Assembly (NCBI GenBank): GCA_035477015.1
Contig: DATILB010000475.1
Coordinates: 1 to 19,005 of the forward strand
DNA: 19,005 bases
From: SSC3 sp035477015
GTDB lineage: Bacteria; Actinomycetota; Actinomycetes; Propionibacteriales; Nocardioidaceae
Reading direction: 5' to 3'
The notes under the pieces are model-generated. The model was not told the DNA's origin and ran no database searches. It saw only the letters and a list, made by a program, of their open reading frames with translations. The translations under genes and the position numbers were made by a program. This document shows positions 1 to 7,645 of this stretch, one piece after another. Position 1 is the first letter of the stretch; each line of letters opens with the position of its first letter.

Positions 1-1
1 G

Positions 2-2344
2 ACGCACTGGGGCTACGACAACGAGGGATCGTCTCCGGACTTCGACAGCGAGACCTATCGCGGGCCCCGCCCGGCCTCAGAGCCCGAGACCTGGGCCTTC
101 AGGAGGCTGGCTCGGCGGGTCGGCTTCCAGTTCATGGTCAACTACCACTCCGCGGCGGAGCTGATCCTCTACGGGACGGGATGGCAGGTCGCCACCCCCA
201 CGCCGGACGACGTCATCTACGAGACCATGGCAGGCGACGACGCGAAGCCTGCGATCCCCGGCTATGACCCCGACATCTCGGCCGAGCTCTACACCACCAA
301 CGGCGAGACCGACGGCGACGTGCAGGCCAAGTTCGGCACGCTCGCCTTCACCCCCGAGATGTCGACGTGTGACGCTGCTTCGGCCGTCGACCCTGACGAC
401 GAGTGGCTCCCCGAGGACTGCGGCAGCGGATTCGAGTTCCCCGACGACGAGGCTCTCATCCAGGCCGAGTTCCTGAAGAACGTCCCGTTCGCGCTCTCGG
501 TGGCACGATCGGCCGCAGACCCGGACGACCCGGCCTCGGTCGTGGGCCGCAAGACCACGCCCTTCCGCGTCGACGCCTTCGACGTCTCGACCGGCAACCC
601 GCAAACGGTGGCCGCTGTCGCCAAGCGCGCGCTGACCAAGGTCCAGCTGCGCTACCGCATCAACGGCGGACCCACCAAGATCGCACCGGCTCCGCTCTGG
701 GCTGGTGGCGAGCGCTACGGCGACGAGAACAACGACTACTACGCCGAGCGTCGGGGTGTCGTCAAGGGCACGAAGGCCGGCGACGAGGTAGAGGTCTGGT
801 TCTCCGGGCACAACGGTCTGCGTCGCGTCGCGAGTCGGCACTTCACCTACTCGGTCGAGTCCAACACGGGCGCCGACGTACTCGTCATCGCCAACGAGGA
901 CTACACCGGTGTGAACCCGACCTATCCGCCTGAGGTCACTGGGCCTCAGTACGCCGACCTCTACGTCGACGCGCTCAGCGCCGCAGGCCAGACCGCCGAC
1001 GTGTGGGATGTTGACGCGCAGGGGGTGCCCCACGACTTGGGCGTGCTCTCGCATTACGACGCCGTGGTCTGGTACCTCGGCGACAACCGGCTCACGCAGG
1101 ACCCGGAGGACGAGGCGATCGACACCCCGTTCGGGGAGCTCCCCGACATCGGAGTCGCCGAGAGGCAGCAGTACCTCACGATCGCCGTACGTGACTACCT
1201 CAACGAGGGCGGCAAGCTCGTCCACATGGGGGAGACGGCCCAGTACGAAGGCCTGACCGGCATCAGCGACGCAGTAGGAGGCCTCTACTACGGTCTCAAC
1301 GGAGACCCGACCGCCGAGTGCCACGTTGACTCGGTCGGGGGCTTCTTCAGCGACTGCCTCATCATGGCCAACGACTTCCGGCAGTACTGGCTCGGAGCCT
1401 TCGGTCGGATCGACCTCGCCGGCCCTCCGTTCGTCGAGGGAATCGGCACTCAGTCGGGCTTCAACGGAACATTCGGCGGGCCGGTCGTCACCGGGTCGAA
1501 CCCGGTCGACGAGGCGGGTCTCCTGACGCCGACCAGCGACGTGCTGCCGGTCGACGAGTTCCCGCAGTTCGCGAGCCAGGCGACTGCGCTCTACTCGCTC
1601 GGTGAGTCGAGTCCCTACAACCCGATCGAGGGCACGCGCTATGCAGGTGTCCTCCACCAGGACGGAACGTATGCCCGGCTGACCAAGACCGTCGACCTCA
1701 CAGCGGCCACCGCAGCCGAGCTGCAGTTCTCGGTCTCGTTCGACACGGAGCCGTCGTACGACAACGTCATCGTCGAGGCCAGGACCGTCGGGCAGGAGGA
1801 CTGGACGACTCTGCCGGAAGCCGGAGGGGCCACCGGCACGACCGTGCCGGCCGAGTGCTCGGACCCGGGCTTCCTGCTCGAGCTGCACCCGTTCCTTCGT
1901 CACTACCTCAGCGGCGCCGTCTGTACCCCCACCGGAACCACCGGTGACTGGAACGCCATGACGGGCAACTCCGCGGGCTGGCAGCAGGTCGCCTTCGATC
2001 TCGCGGCGTACGCCGGCAGCCAGGTCGAGGTGTCGATCAGCTATGTCTCCGACCCGGGCAGCGGTGGCGTCGGCATGTTCGTCGACGACACTCATGTCGT
2101 CGTCGACGCCGTCGATGACGCTGACGGTTTCGAGGGCGGCACCAGCTCCTGGACGCCGAGCGCACCGCCGGCCGGCAGTCCGACCGATGCGGCCCAGTGG
2201 CAGATCAGCGAGGCTCTGATCGAGCTCGTTGCAGGCACATCGACCTCGGACACGTACCTGTTCGGGTTCGGCCTCGAGCAGCTGGATGACGCGGGTGACC
2301 GCGCCGACCTGATCGGCAACGCGTTCGAGGACTTCTTCGGATAG
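2..2344 (+). CDS. M14 zinc carboxypeptidase-like protein, 5'-truncated by the window
   Basis: The reading frame is open from the first bases, so the gene begins upstream; 780 residues are visible. The N-terminal part is the end of an M14 metallocarboxypeptidase domain. It shows the YRGPRPASEPET segment, the NYHS motif whose His (fragment residue 49) is the expected third zinc ligand, and FGTLAFTPEMS, whose Glu (residue 119) fits the catalytic glutamate. The HxxE zinc pair must lie before the window. Residues about 290-420 (GADVLVIANEDY onward to a GGKLVHMGET stretch) look like a ThuA/class I glutamine-amidotransferase-like fold. Residues about 545-705 resemble the MAM-like domain of immune inhibitor A proteases, ending in a GMFVDDTHV motif. 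Such multidomain M14 proteins are usually secreted; no sorting signal follows at the C-terminus. The family is secure; the accessory-domain names are inferred from motif resemblance. Confidence 0.88.
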   Translation, partial: THWGYDNEGSSPDFDSETYRGPRPASEPETWAFRRLARRVGFQFMVNYHSAAELILYGTGWQVATPTPDDVIYETMAGDDAKPAIPGYDPDISAELYTTNGETDGDVQAKFGTLAFTPEMSTCDAASAVDPDDEWLPEDCGSGFEFPDDEALIQAEFLKNVPFALSVARSAADPDDPASVVGRKTTPFRVDAFDVSTGNPQTVAAVAKRALTKVQLRYRINGGPTKIAPAPLWAGGERYGDENNDYYAERRGVVKGTKAGDEVEVWFSGHNGLRRVASRHFTYSVESNTGADVLVIANEDYTGVNPTYPPEVTGPQYADLYVDALSAAGQTADVWDVDAQGVPHDLGVLSHYDAVVWYLGDNRLTQDPEDEAIDTPFGELPDIGVAERQQYLTIAVRDYLNEGGKLVHMGETAQYEGLTGISDAVGGLYYGLNGDPTAECHVDSVGGFFSDCLIMANDFRQYWLGAFGRIDLAGPPFVEGIGTQSGFNGTFGGPVVTGSNPVDEAGLLTPTSDVLPVDEFPQFASQATALYSLGESSPYNPIEGTRYAGVLHQDGTYARLTKTVDLTAATAAELQFSVSFDTEPSYDNVIVEARTVGQEDWTTLPEAGGATGTTVPAECSDPGFLLELHPFLRHYLSGAVCTPTGTTGDWNAMTGNSAGWQQVAFDLAAYAGSQVEVSISYVSDPGSGGVGMFVDDTHVVVDAVDDADGFEGGTSSWTPSAPPAGSPTDAAQWQISEALIELVAGTSTSDTYLFGFGLEQLDDAGDRADLIGNAFEDFFG

Positions 2345-2363
2345 AGCTCGCGAGACTGATCCG

Positions 2364-2762
2364 GTGAACAGCCACGGGGGCACCGGTCTCAGCGTTCGAC
2401 CAGGCCCACTCACTCGGGTGGGCCTGGTCGCGTTCCTGCTCGTCAGCCTGGTCAGTGCGCTGATGGCCGGGCTGGTCGGCGTACTCGACCTCTCGGGTCG
2501 CTCGGATCCTTTTGTTGACGTCCGCGAGATCTGTGGCGACTCGGGCTTCCAGGCGTTCTGGGACCGCTACGGCTGGGCGTGCCTGCTCGCCCTGGCGGTG
2601 GCGCTCGCGGCGTCGGCGATCCTCGTTCCCGTGCTCCTGCGCAAGGGTCGCAGGATGCTTGCGCTGGCACTCATCGCTGTCACCTTGTTCACCGCCCCCA
2701 TCCCATGGCTGATCCAGACGCAGCAGCCGCCCGACGACGTCGTCGTCTGCTTCCAGCTGTGA
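2364..2762 (+). CDS. Small hypothetical membrane protein
   Basis: I do not recognise a family. From GTG 2364 the product is 132 residues. It has a hydrophobic segment at about residues 19-43, a polar loop containing two Cys (CGDSGFQAFW region), a second hydrophobic segment at about 71-90 followed by RKGRR, and a third at about 96-112. A short tail contains another Cys. Three membrane passes are therefore likely. The start is uncertain: neither GTG 2364 nor GTG 2418 has a clear ribosome binding site, and the 13-bp hairpin occupies the codons between them. Starting at 2418 would leave the hairpin as an untranslated terminator and give 114 residues beginning immediately with the first membrane segment. 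The gene follows the M14 gene by 19 nt. Confidence 0.55.
   Translation: MNSHGGTGLSVRPGPLTRVGLVAFLLVSLVSALMAGLVGVLDLSGRSDPFVDVREICGDSGFQAFWDRYGWACLLALAVALAASAILVPVLLRKGRRMLALALIAVTLFTAPIPWLIQTQQPPDDVVVCFQL
2397..2430. terminator. Perfect 13-bp hairpin, probable terminator of the M14 gene
   Basis: The arms CGACCAGGCCCAC (2397-2409) and GTGGGCCTGGTCG (2418-2430) are perfectly complementary around an 8-nt loop, 52 nt after the M14 stop codon. There is no T-run, which is common for actinobacterial hairpin terminators. The hairpin falls inside the 5' end of the next reading frame if that gene starts at 2364. Confidence 0.6.
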
Positions 2763-2814
2763 GTGACAGGACAGCGCCCGAGGGCCAGGATGTACACCAG
2801 GCTCATTCCCCTCC

Positions 2815-2820
2815 AGGAGG
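2815..2820 (+). promoter_or_regulatory. Strong Shine-Dalgarno site
   Basis: AGGAGG ends 4 nt before ATG 2825. It is the only full-consensus site close to a start in this part of the window, and it fixes the start of the short DUF3303-like gene against a longer in-frame opening upstream. Confidence 0.7.
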
Positions 2821-2824
2821 TTCG

Positions 2825-3076
2825 ATGCTCTTCCACATCACGCAGGTGCACACCCCGGAGACTTGTCCCAAGGGCGAGGGTGGCTCCAACTCGCTGTTCG
2901 ACGCGAGCGCCGAAGGCGTCAAGCTGCTCGGCCGCTACGGTGCGAACGCCCAGCACACGATGTTCTACGTCGTCGAGGCCGACGACGCGATGGCCATCCA
3001 GAAGTTCCTGTGGCCAGGGTTCAAGCGGTGCACGAGCACCGTCACGCCCGTCAACCTGGAGTCTGTCCCGCTCTGA
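2825..3076 (+). CDS. DUF3303-like small protein
   Basis: This is an 83-residue soluble protein beginning MLFHITQVHTPETCP. That opening, the central HTMFYVVEADDAMAIQKFL stretch and the ending TVTPVNL resemble the small DUF3303 family. Members of that family are alpha-beta-barrel-like proteins with an N-terminal MLF..T..HTPE.C pattern and no established reaction. The start is chosen at ATG 2825 because AGGAGG lies just upstream; the frame is open further 5' but without family resemblance. It converges on the minus-strand membrane gene, with only 6 nt between the two stop codons and no obvious terminator. The family assignment is by motif resemblance only. Confidence 0.7.
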   Translation: MLFHITQVHTPETCPKGEGGSNSLFDASAEGVKLLGRYGANAQHTMFYVVEADDAMAIQKFLWPGFKRCTSTVTPVNLESVPL

Positions 3077-3082
3077 CACGAC

Positions 3083-3361
3083 TCAGGACATGAGCAGTGC
3101 CGCGGCACCTAGCGCGACTCCGATGCAGAGCCCGAGGAGGAGCGCGGTGCCGAACGGCGAGAACAAGGTGAGGACCAGGGTGCCGAGCAAGGTTCCGCCC
3201 ACCACGAACGTGAGACCGATCCCGGTCCTGCTCCCGAAGTCCCGGCCCATCGACTCGAAGACAGCTCCGACCACCAGGTAGCCCACCCAGAGGACCAAGC
3301 CGAGCGCGACGAACACCACGAGCGCCAGCAGGACGAGGGCGCCGCCCTCCGCGTCAGCCAT
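3083..3361 (-). CDS. Small hypothetical membrane protein downstream of msrA
   Basis: This 92-residue protein is nearly all hydrophobic. Segments at about residues 8-35, 47-67 and 70-91 are separated by a short polar loop containing FESMGRDFGSRTG, suggesting two or three membrane helices. I do not recognise a family. Its ATG lies 7 nt after the msrA stop codon and has no clear ribosome binding site of its own, so it is probably translated from the msrA transcript by coupling or reinitiation. Nothing visible links it to methionine sulfoxide repair beyond this adjacency. Confidence 0.65.
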   Translation of the reverse strand: MADAEGGALVLLALVVFVALGLVLWVGYLVVGAVFESMGRDFGSRTGIGLTFVVGGTLLGTLVLTLFSPFGTALLLGLCIGVALGAAALLMS

Positions 3362-3368
3362 GCTGGGA

Positions 3369-4016
3369 TTACGCGTCGGCGGGGAACGGGACGCCGGTCG
3401 CCGAGTGGCAGCGGTACCCGTGCGGGTTCTTGTAGAGGTACTGCTGGTGGTAGTCCTCGGCGTAGTAGTACGTCGGAGCAGGCTTGATCTCGGTCGTGAT
3501 CGGGCCGTAGCCCTTCGTCTGGATCACGGGCTCGTAGACGGCCGTGAGCTTCCGCGCGACCTCCTCCTGCTCCGCCGTCGTGAAGTAGATCGCCGAGCGG
3601 TACTGCGTGCCCTGGTCGTTGCCCTGGCGCATGCCCTGCGTCGGGTCGTGGAACTCGTAGAACGCCTTCACCAGGTCGGCGTACGAGACGACCTTCGGGT
3701 CGAAGACGATGCGGACGGCCTCGGTGTGGCCGGTCTGACCGCTGCACACCTGCTCGTACGACGGGTGCGGGGTGTAGCCGCCGGCGTACCCGACGGAGGT
3801 CGACCACACGCCGGGCAGCCGCCAGAAGATCTCTTCGGCGCCCCAGAAGCAGCCGAGGCCGAAGATGGCGACCTCGAGGCCCTCGGGGACCTCGTCAGTC
3901 ACGACGGGGGCGTCGAGCACCTTGTGCTTGTCGGCGATCGTGAACCACCCCTGCTCGCGGCCCGCCAGTGCCTGGTCGGCGGTGGGCAGCTCGGACTTGT
4001 GGCGACTGAACAGCAT
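3369..4016 (-). CDS. msrA: Peptide-methionine (S)-S-oxide reductase MsrA
   Basis: MsrA reduces the S-epimer of methionine sulfoxide in proteins and free methionine, protecting cytosolic proteins from oxidation; electrons normally come from thioredoxin. The 215-residue product carries the family signature FGLGCFWGAEEIFW with the catalytic Cys at residue 56. It is followed by GYAGGYTPHPSYEQVCSG, which holds a second Cys, then HTEAVRIVFDP and a QGNDQGTQYRS stretch, all typical of MsrA. ATG 4016 is preferred because AGGAG (4025-4029, minus strand) sits 8 nt before it and the 56 extra upstream codons show no family resemblance. A second Cys near the C-terminus (YRCHSATG) may be a resolving residue. 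It is transcribed divergently from the DUF1444-like gene and is followed by a small membrane gene. Confidence 0.95.
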   Translation of the reverse strand: MLFSRHKSELPTADQALAGREQGWFTIADKHKVLDAPVVTDEVPEGLEVAIFGLGCFWGAEEIFWRLPGVWSTSVGYAGGYTPHPSYEQVCSGQTGHTEAVRIVFDPKVVSYADLVKAFYEFHDPTQGMRQGNDQGTQYRSAIYFTTAEQEEVARKLTAVYEPVIQTKGYGPITTEIKPAPTYYYAEDYHQQYLYKNPHGYRCHSATGVPFPADA

Positions 4017-4024
4017 GGCTGGCT

Positions 4025-4029
4025 CTCCT
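4025..4029 (-). promoter_or_regulatory. Ribosome binding site fixing the msrA start
   Basis: AGGAG on the minus strand, 8 nt before ATG 4016. It selects this start over longer in-frame openings. Confidence 0.65.
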
Positions 4030-4102
4030 GCGGGTCGGGTACTCCAGTCTGGCAACGGGTACAACAAGGCCCAAGGCCAAGATCTTCCGATCCGGTGACA
4101 GG

Positions 4103-4108
4103 TACCGT
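4103..4108 (+). promoter_or_regulatory. Candidate -10 box of the DUF1444-like gene
   Basis: TACCGT matches the actinobacterial TANNNT -10 pattern. A start point about 7 nt downstream would leave a leader of roughly 11 nt, room for the GAGGGAGGG purine stretch just before ATG 4126. No good -35 is seen. Confidence 0.35.
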
Positions 4109-4125
4109 GGGTCGAGGGAGGGACC

Positions 4126-5058
4126 ATGGGACTGTTCAAGCGCAAGCGGCCGGAGCTGCCGCGGGACGAAGCGCTGACCTTCATGACCGAGACTCAGGCG
4201 ACGGCGTTGCGGAGCCTGGTGCGCGAGGTGTTCGCCGAGAGCGGCCGCGAGGTCGTCGTGTACGCCGACCACGTCGTCGACGACTCGGGCGGCCAGTTCG
4301 GGCTCTGGAACCTCGCCGCGCTGTGTGCGCCGGAGCCCCAGTCGCGTTGGCGCCACCTCATCGAGGAGCACGTACGCCGGATCACCGCTGCCCAGCCCGA
4401 CTTCGATGAGCTGAGCGACGACGAGTTCCGCTCCTCGCTCTACTTGCGGCTGGTGGAGGCGAACTCGCTGCCGGACCGCACGTTCTACCCCTACGCCCGC
4501 GACATCGGTGAGCACCTGGTGGAGCTGCTGTCGGTGGACATGCCGGAGATGATCACGACCCCTCCTGAGGAGGCGCTGATCAGGCGCGGTGACATCCACA
4601 GCCTCAAGCAGGCTGGGCTCGACAACCTACGCAGCGTCCTCGACCAACCGGACGTGGAGGTGCAGACGATCGAGGCACTCGGGTCCGGTCGCTTCGCGGT
4701 GGCGACCGGAGAGTCGTTCTTAACGGCCAGCCTCTCGCTGATCCTGCCCGAGGCCATCGCCCGATTCACTGACGAGCGCGATGCCGGGAAGGGGGTGCTC
4801 GTGGTGATCCCGTTCCGCCACCAGCTCGCCTACCGCGTCATCGACGGCGATGACTGTGCAGCGGCTCTGAACAACCTCTTCAAGTGGGCCATGCTCGGCT
4901 TCGGCGATGCTCCCGGGCCGCTGAGTCCCCATGTCTACTGGGTGCGCGACGGGCACTGGACGCAGATCACGCGCTTCGACGAGGAGGGTCGGCCGTGCGT
5001 CGACGTGTCCGAGGAGCTGGCCCTGGCACTCGATCTGACCGACGAGGAGCCGGGCTAG
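4126..5058 (+). CDS. Hypothetical protein, possibly DUF1444 (YtpQ)-like
   Basis: This is a 310-residue soluble protein beginning MGLFKRKRPELP, with a purine-rich ribosome binding stretch GAGGGAGGG shortly before the ATG. Two segments recall the DUF1444/YtpQ family: FYPYARDIGEHLVELL at about residues 120-135, and the later IPFRHQLAYRVIDG (228-241) with PGPLSPHVYWV (263-273). The protein has no signal peptide or membrane segment and no catalytic motif I can name. The function of the family is not established. It stands 22 nt upstream of the cystathionine gamma-synthase gene, but that gene has its own apparent promoter, so a shared operon is not required. The coding call is firm; the family name is tentative. 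Confidence 0.75.
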   Translation: MGLFKRKRPELPRDEALTFMTETQATALRSLVREVFAESGREVVVYADHVVDDSGGQFGLWNLAALCAPEPQSRWRHLIEEHVRRITAAQPDFDELSDDEFRSSLYLRLVEANSLPDRTFYPYARDIGEHLVELLSVDMPEMITTPPEEALIRRGDIHSLKQAGLDNLRSVLDQPDVEVQTIEALGSGRFAVATGESFLTASLSLILPEAIARFTDERDAGKGVLVVIPFRHQLAYRVIDGDDCAAALNNLFKWAMLGFGDAPGPLSPHVYWVRDGHWTQITRFDEEGRPCVDVSEELALALDLTDEEPG

Positions 5059-5067
5059 CGTCCTGGG

Positions 5068-5073
5068 TAGTGT
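5068..5073 (+). promoter_or_regulatory. -10 box giving a leaderless metB transcript
   Basis: TAGTGT lies 7 nt before GTG 5081, the spacing expected when transcription starts at or next to the start codon. There is no ribosome binding site in the gap. No convincing -35 is visible. Confidence 0.5.
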
Positions 5074-5080
5074 TCGGAGC

Positions 5081-6238
5081 GTGACCGAACACCAGCACAA
5101 GTCCGGCTTCGAGACCCGCGCCATCCATGCGGGGCAGGCGCCCGACCCGACGACCGGCGCGGTGATCCCGCCCATCTACGCGACCAGCACCTACAAGCAG
5201 GACGGTGTGGGCGGACTGCGCGGAGGCTACGAGTACTCCCGCTCCGCCAACCCCACCCGCACCGCGCTCCAGGAGTGCATGGCGGCCCTCGAGGAGGGCG
5301 AGCGGGGGTTCGCCTTCGCGTCAGGATTGGCTGCCGAGCACACCCTTCTCAAGTCCGTGTGCCGGCCCGGCGACCACGTGCTCATCCCCGACGACGCGTA
5401 CGGCGGAAGCTGGCGGCTCTTTGCGCGGGTCGAGGAGCCGTGGGGCCTGTCGCACAGCACCGCCCCCGTCTCGGACCTGGACGCCGTACGCGCTGCGATT
5501 CGGCCGGGTCAGACCAAGGTGGTGTGGCTCGAGACGCCCACCAACCCGATGCTCAACATCGGCGACATCGAGGCCCTCGCCGGCATCGCCCACGAGGCGG
5601 GGGCGATCCTCGTCGTCGACAACACGTTCGCGTCGCCGTACCTCCAGCAGCCGCTCGGCCTCGGCGCCGACGTCGTCGTGCACTCGACGACGAAGTACGT
5701 CGGCGGCCACTCGGACGTCGTGGGCGGTGCGCTGGTGGTCCGCGACCTCGAGCTGGCCGACCAGATCGGCTTCCACCAGAACGCCATCGGTGCGGTGTCC
5801 GGACCGTTCGACGCGTTCCTGACTCTGCGCGGGATCAAGACGCTCGCCGTACGCATGGAGCGGCACTGCGACAACGCTGAGGCAGTCGTCGACTTCCTGA
5901 CGAAGCACCCGGCCGTGAGCCATGTCGTCTATCCGGGACTGACTTCGCATCCGGGCCATGAGGTTGCGTCTCGGCAGATGAAGCGCTTCGGCGGGATCGT
6001 GTCCTTCCGCGTGAACGGTGGCGTCGACAAGGCGCTGGACGTCTGCGGTCGTACGACGGTCTGGACCCTCGGCGAGTCGCTGGGCGGGGTGGAGTCGCTC
6101 ATCGAGCATCCCGGGCGGATGACGCACGCGTCCGTCGCGGGCACCGACCTCGAGGTCCCCGATGACCTGATCCGGTTGTCGGTGGGCATCGAGACGATCG
6201 ACGACCTGCTCGCGGATCTCGACCAAGCCCTGCAGTGA
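5081..6238 (+). CDS. metB: Cystathionine gamma-synthase/lyase family PLP enzyme
   Basis: This belongs to the Cys/Met-metabolism PLP enzymes. In bacteria the role is usually to join an activated homoserine ester with cysteine to make cystathionine for methionine synthesis; some members act as cystathionine gamma-lyase, and the sequence alone does not separate the two. The 385-residue length is typical. Visible hallmarks are TRAIHAGQAPDPTTGAVIPP near the N-terminus, the YEYSRSANPTR motif (residues 50-60) for phosphate contact across the dimer, the ETPTNP segment (151-156), and D180 for the pyridine nitrogen. The HSTTKYVGGHSDVVGG motif carries the PLP lysine at K205. GTG 5081 is chosen because it matches the family N-terminus and follows a -10 box by 7 nt. 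The stop codon overlaps the next gene's GTG by 4 nt. Confidence 0.92.
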   Translation: MTEHQHKSGFETRAIHAGQAPDPTTGAVIPPIYATSTYKQDGVGGLRGGYEYSRSANPTRTALQECMAALEEGERGFAFASGLAAEHTLLKSVCRPGDHVLIPDDAYGGSWRLFARVEEPWGLSHSTAPVSDLDAVRAAIRPGQTKVVWLETPTNPMLNIGDIEALAGIAHEAGAILVVDNTFASPYLQQPLGLGADVVVHSTTKYVGGHSDVVGGALVVRDLELADQIGFHQNAIGAVSGPFDAFLTLRGIKTLAVRMERHCDNAEAVVDFLTKHPAVSHVVYPGLTSHPGHEVASRQMKRFGGIVSFRVNGGVDKALDVCGRTTVWTLGESLGGVESLIEHPGRMTHASVAGTDLEVPDDLIRLSVGIETIDDLLADLDQALQ

Positions 6239-7524
6239 GCTTCGTCTGCGTGGACTTCGGCTCCACGTTCACCAAGGCCGCGCATGTTTCCGCTTCGGGG
6301 GAGCTCCTCGGCACGGCCAGCCACCGCACCACCATCGACACCGACGTGCTCGACGGGCTCGACGCGTGTCTGGTCGCGCTGGGGAACCCTTCCTCCGAGG
6401 TGCTTGCCTGCTCGTCGGCCGGTGGAGGTCTCCGCATCGCCGTCGTCGGCAACGAGGAGCTCGTCACGGCCGAGGCGGGCAAGCGCGTCGCCCTCTCAAG
6501 CGGCGGCAAGGTCGTGTCGGTGCTCTCCGGGCCACCCGCGCTCGAGGACCTGGGGGAGCCGGACGTCGTACTGCTCACTGGTGGGACCGACGGCGGCAAT
6601 GCCGAGGTCCTGCTTGAGTGCGCCGGTGCCCTGCGCGAGTGGGACGGGCCGATCGTCGTCGCGGGCAACGCCGACGCCGACGTGGCCTCCGTCTTGGCCG
6701 GGCGGACGTTCGTCGTCGCGGACAACGTGATGCCTCGGATCGGCGTGCTCGCGCCGGACAGCGCCCGGGCAGCTATCCGCGAGATGTTCTTGGCCCACGT
6801 GATCGGCGGGAAGCACCTGTCGTCGCGCGGCGGCTTCGTCGAGATGGTTCGGGGCGCGACGCCGGACGTCGTACTCACTGCGGTCGAGCTGCTCGCCGAG
6901 GAGGTCGGTGACGTTGCGGTGGTAGACGTGGGTGGGGCGACCACCGACGTGCACTCGGTGGTCGAGCTCGACCCCGACTCGATCGGTCGCGAGGTGGTCG
7001 CCACCACCCGCGTCACTCGCACGGTCGAAGGCGACCTCGGCATGCGATGGAGCGCCGTCTCGACGGTGGAGGAGGGCTTTTCCGCCGGCCTCATCACCGA
7101 CGACCAGGTTGCCGCTGCCCGCGTCGGTGCGCGCGGTCGACAGTCGCACCCGTCGTACCTGCCCGACGGCGACGCGGCCCGAGCTCTCGACGAACGCATC
7201 GCTGCCGCTGCGATCGGTGTCGCCCTCCGGCGCCATGCAGGGAGAGCCCAGGTCGTGTTCTCCCCGGAGGGCCGGGTGGTCGAACGCACCGGCAAGGACC
7301 TCCGTGAGGTCGGCCTCCTGATCGGCTCGGGCGGCGTGTTGCGGCACAGTCCCGACCCCGAGTCCGTCGTACGCCGTCACCTCAGCGGTGAAGGCGGCTG
7401 GCAGCTCCCCGAGCACGCCCACGTAGTAGTGGACACCGAGTGCGTACTGGCGGCGGCCGGACTACTCGCAACGAACCACCCAGACGTCGCCAGGGGACTG
7501 TTGGGACCGCTGACACGTCACTAA
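6235..7524 (+). CDS. GlmL/MutL-family ASKHA ATPase (mutase-reactivase-like)
   Basis: This family (called MutL or GlmL, unrelated to the mismatch-repair MutL) belongs to the acetate/sugar kinase-Hsp70-actin superfamily. Members accompany adenosylcobalamin-dependent glutamate or ornithine aminomutases and are thought to reactivate them. The 429-residue product shows the first phosphate loop VDFGSTFTKAA (residues 6-16), the CSSAGGGLRIAVVG segment typical of the family (59-72), a TGGTDGGN motif (115-122), and the second phosphate loop DVGGATTDVHS (231-241). The GTG start overlaps the metB stop as GTGA, indicating translational coupling. No mutase or other B12 enzyme is visible here. The last codons are made of the first copy of a 31-bp-period repeat, so the natural C-terminus may have been altered. 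Family call firm, substrate unknown. Confidence 0.85.
   Translation: MSFVCVDFGSTFTKAAHVSASGELLGTASHRTTIDTDVLDGLDACLVALGNPSSEVLACSSAGGGLRIAVVGNEELVTAEAGKRVALSSGGKVVSVLSGPPALEDLGEPDVVLLTGGTDGGNAEVLLECAGALREWDGPIVVAGNADADVASVLAGRTFVVADNVMPRIGVLAPDSARAAIREMFLAHVIGGKHLSSRGGFVEMVRGATPDVVLTAVELLAEEVGDVAVVDVGGATTDVHSVVELDPDSIGREVVATTRVTRTVEGDLGMRWSAVSTVEEGFSAGLITDDQVAAARVGARGRQSHPSYLPDGDAARALDERIAAAAIGVALRRHAGRAQVVFSPEGRVVERTGKDLREVGLLIGSGGVLRHSPDPESVVRRHLSGEGGWQLPEHAHVVVDTECVLAAAGLLATNHPDVARGLLGPLTRH
7473..7489. repeat. Possible degenerate fourth left repeat inside coding sequence
   Basis: Exactly 31 bp before the first clear copy, this 17-mer matches the left consensus GGACCGCTGAGACGTCA at 12 of 17 positions, including the AGACGTC block. 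It is within the coding sequence of the GlmL-like gene, and GACGTC is common in GC-rich coding DNA, so chance is possible. Confidence 0.3.
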
Positions 7525-7582
7525 CGAACCGCCAGGACCGCTGAGACGTCAGCAAATTACGCCTACGGCGGCTGAGACGTCG
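7493..7582. repeat. Left array: three direct repeats on a 31-bp period
   Basis: Cores lie at 7504-7520 (GGACCGCTGACACGTCA), 7535-7551 (GGACCGCTGAGACGTCA) and 7566-7582 (CGGCGGCTGAGACGTCG); the shared GCTGA(C/G)ACGTC block starts at 7509, 7540 and 7571. The roughly 14-nt spacers mostly differ. The first copy also shares GGGGACTG (7493-7500) with the right array. Each core contains a TGAC-NN-GTCA-like interrupted palindrome. The first copy is inside the end of the GlmL-like coding sequence; the other two lie in the intergenic gap ahead of the AbiEi-like gene. Confidence 0.92.
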
Positions 7583-7645
7583 CGTGGATGCGGGTCTGTG
7601 GATGAGTTCTGCGGAGTCAACCCCGTCATCGGGATAGTGACGCCC

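Noticed and set aside
77..2413. A 778-codon open frame on the minus strand opposite the M14 gene
   Set aside because: It is a shadow frame of GC-rich coding DNA; its translation is Arg/Val/Gly/Asp-rich with no family motif, whereas the plus strand carries clear M14 motifs.
3360..4409. A 349-codon plus-strand open frame opposite msrA
   Set aside because: It runs antisense to msrA and into the DUF1444-like gene in another frame; the Arg/Val-rich translation shows no domain.
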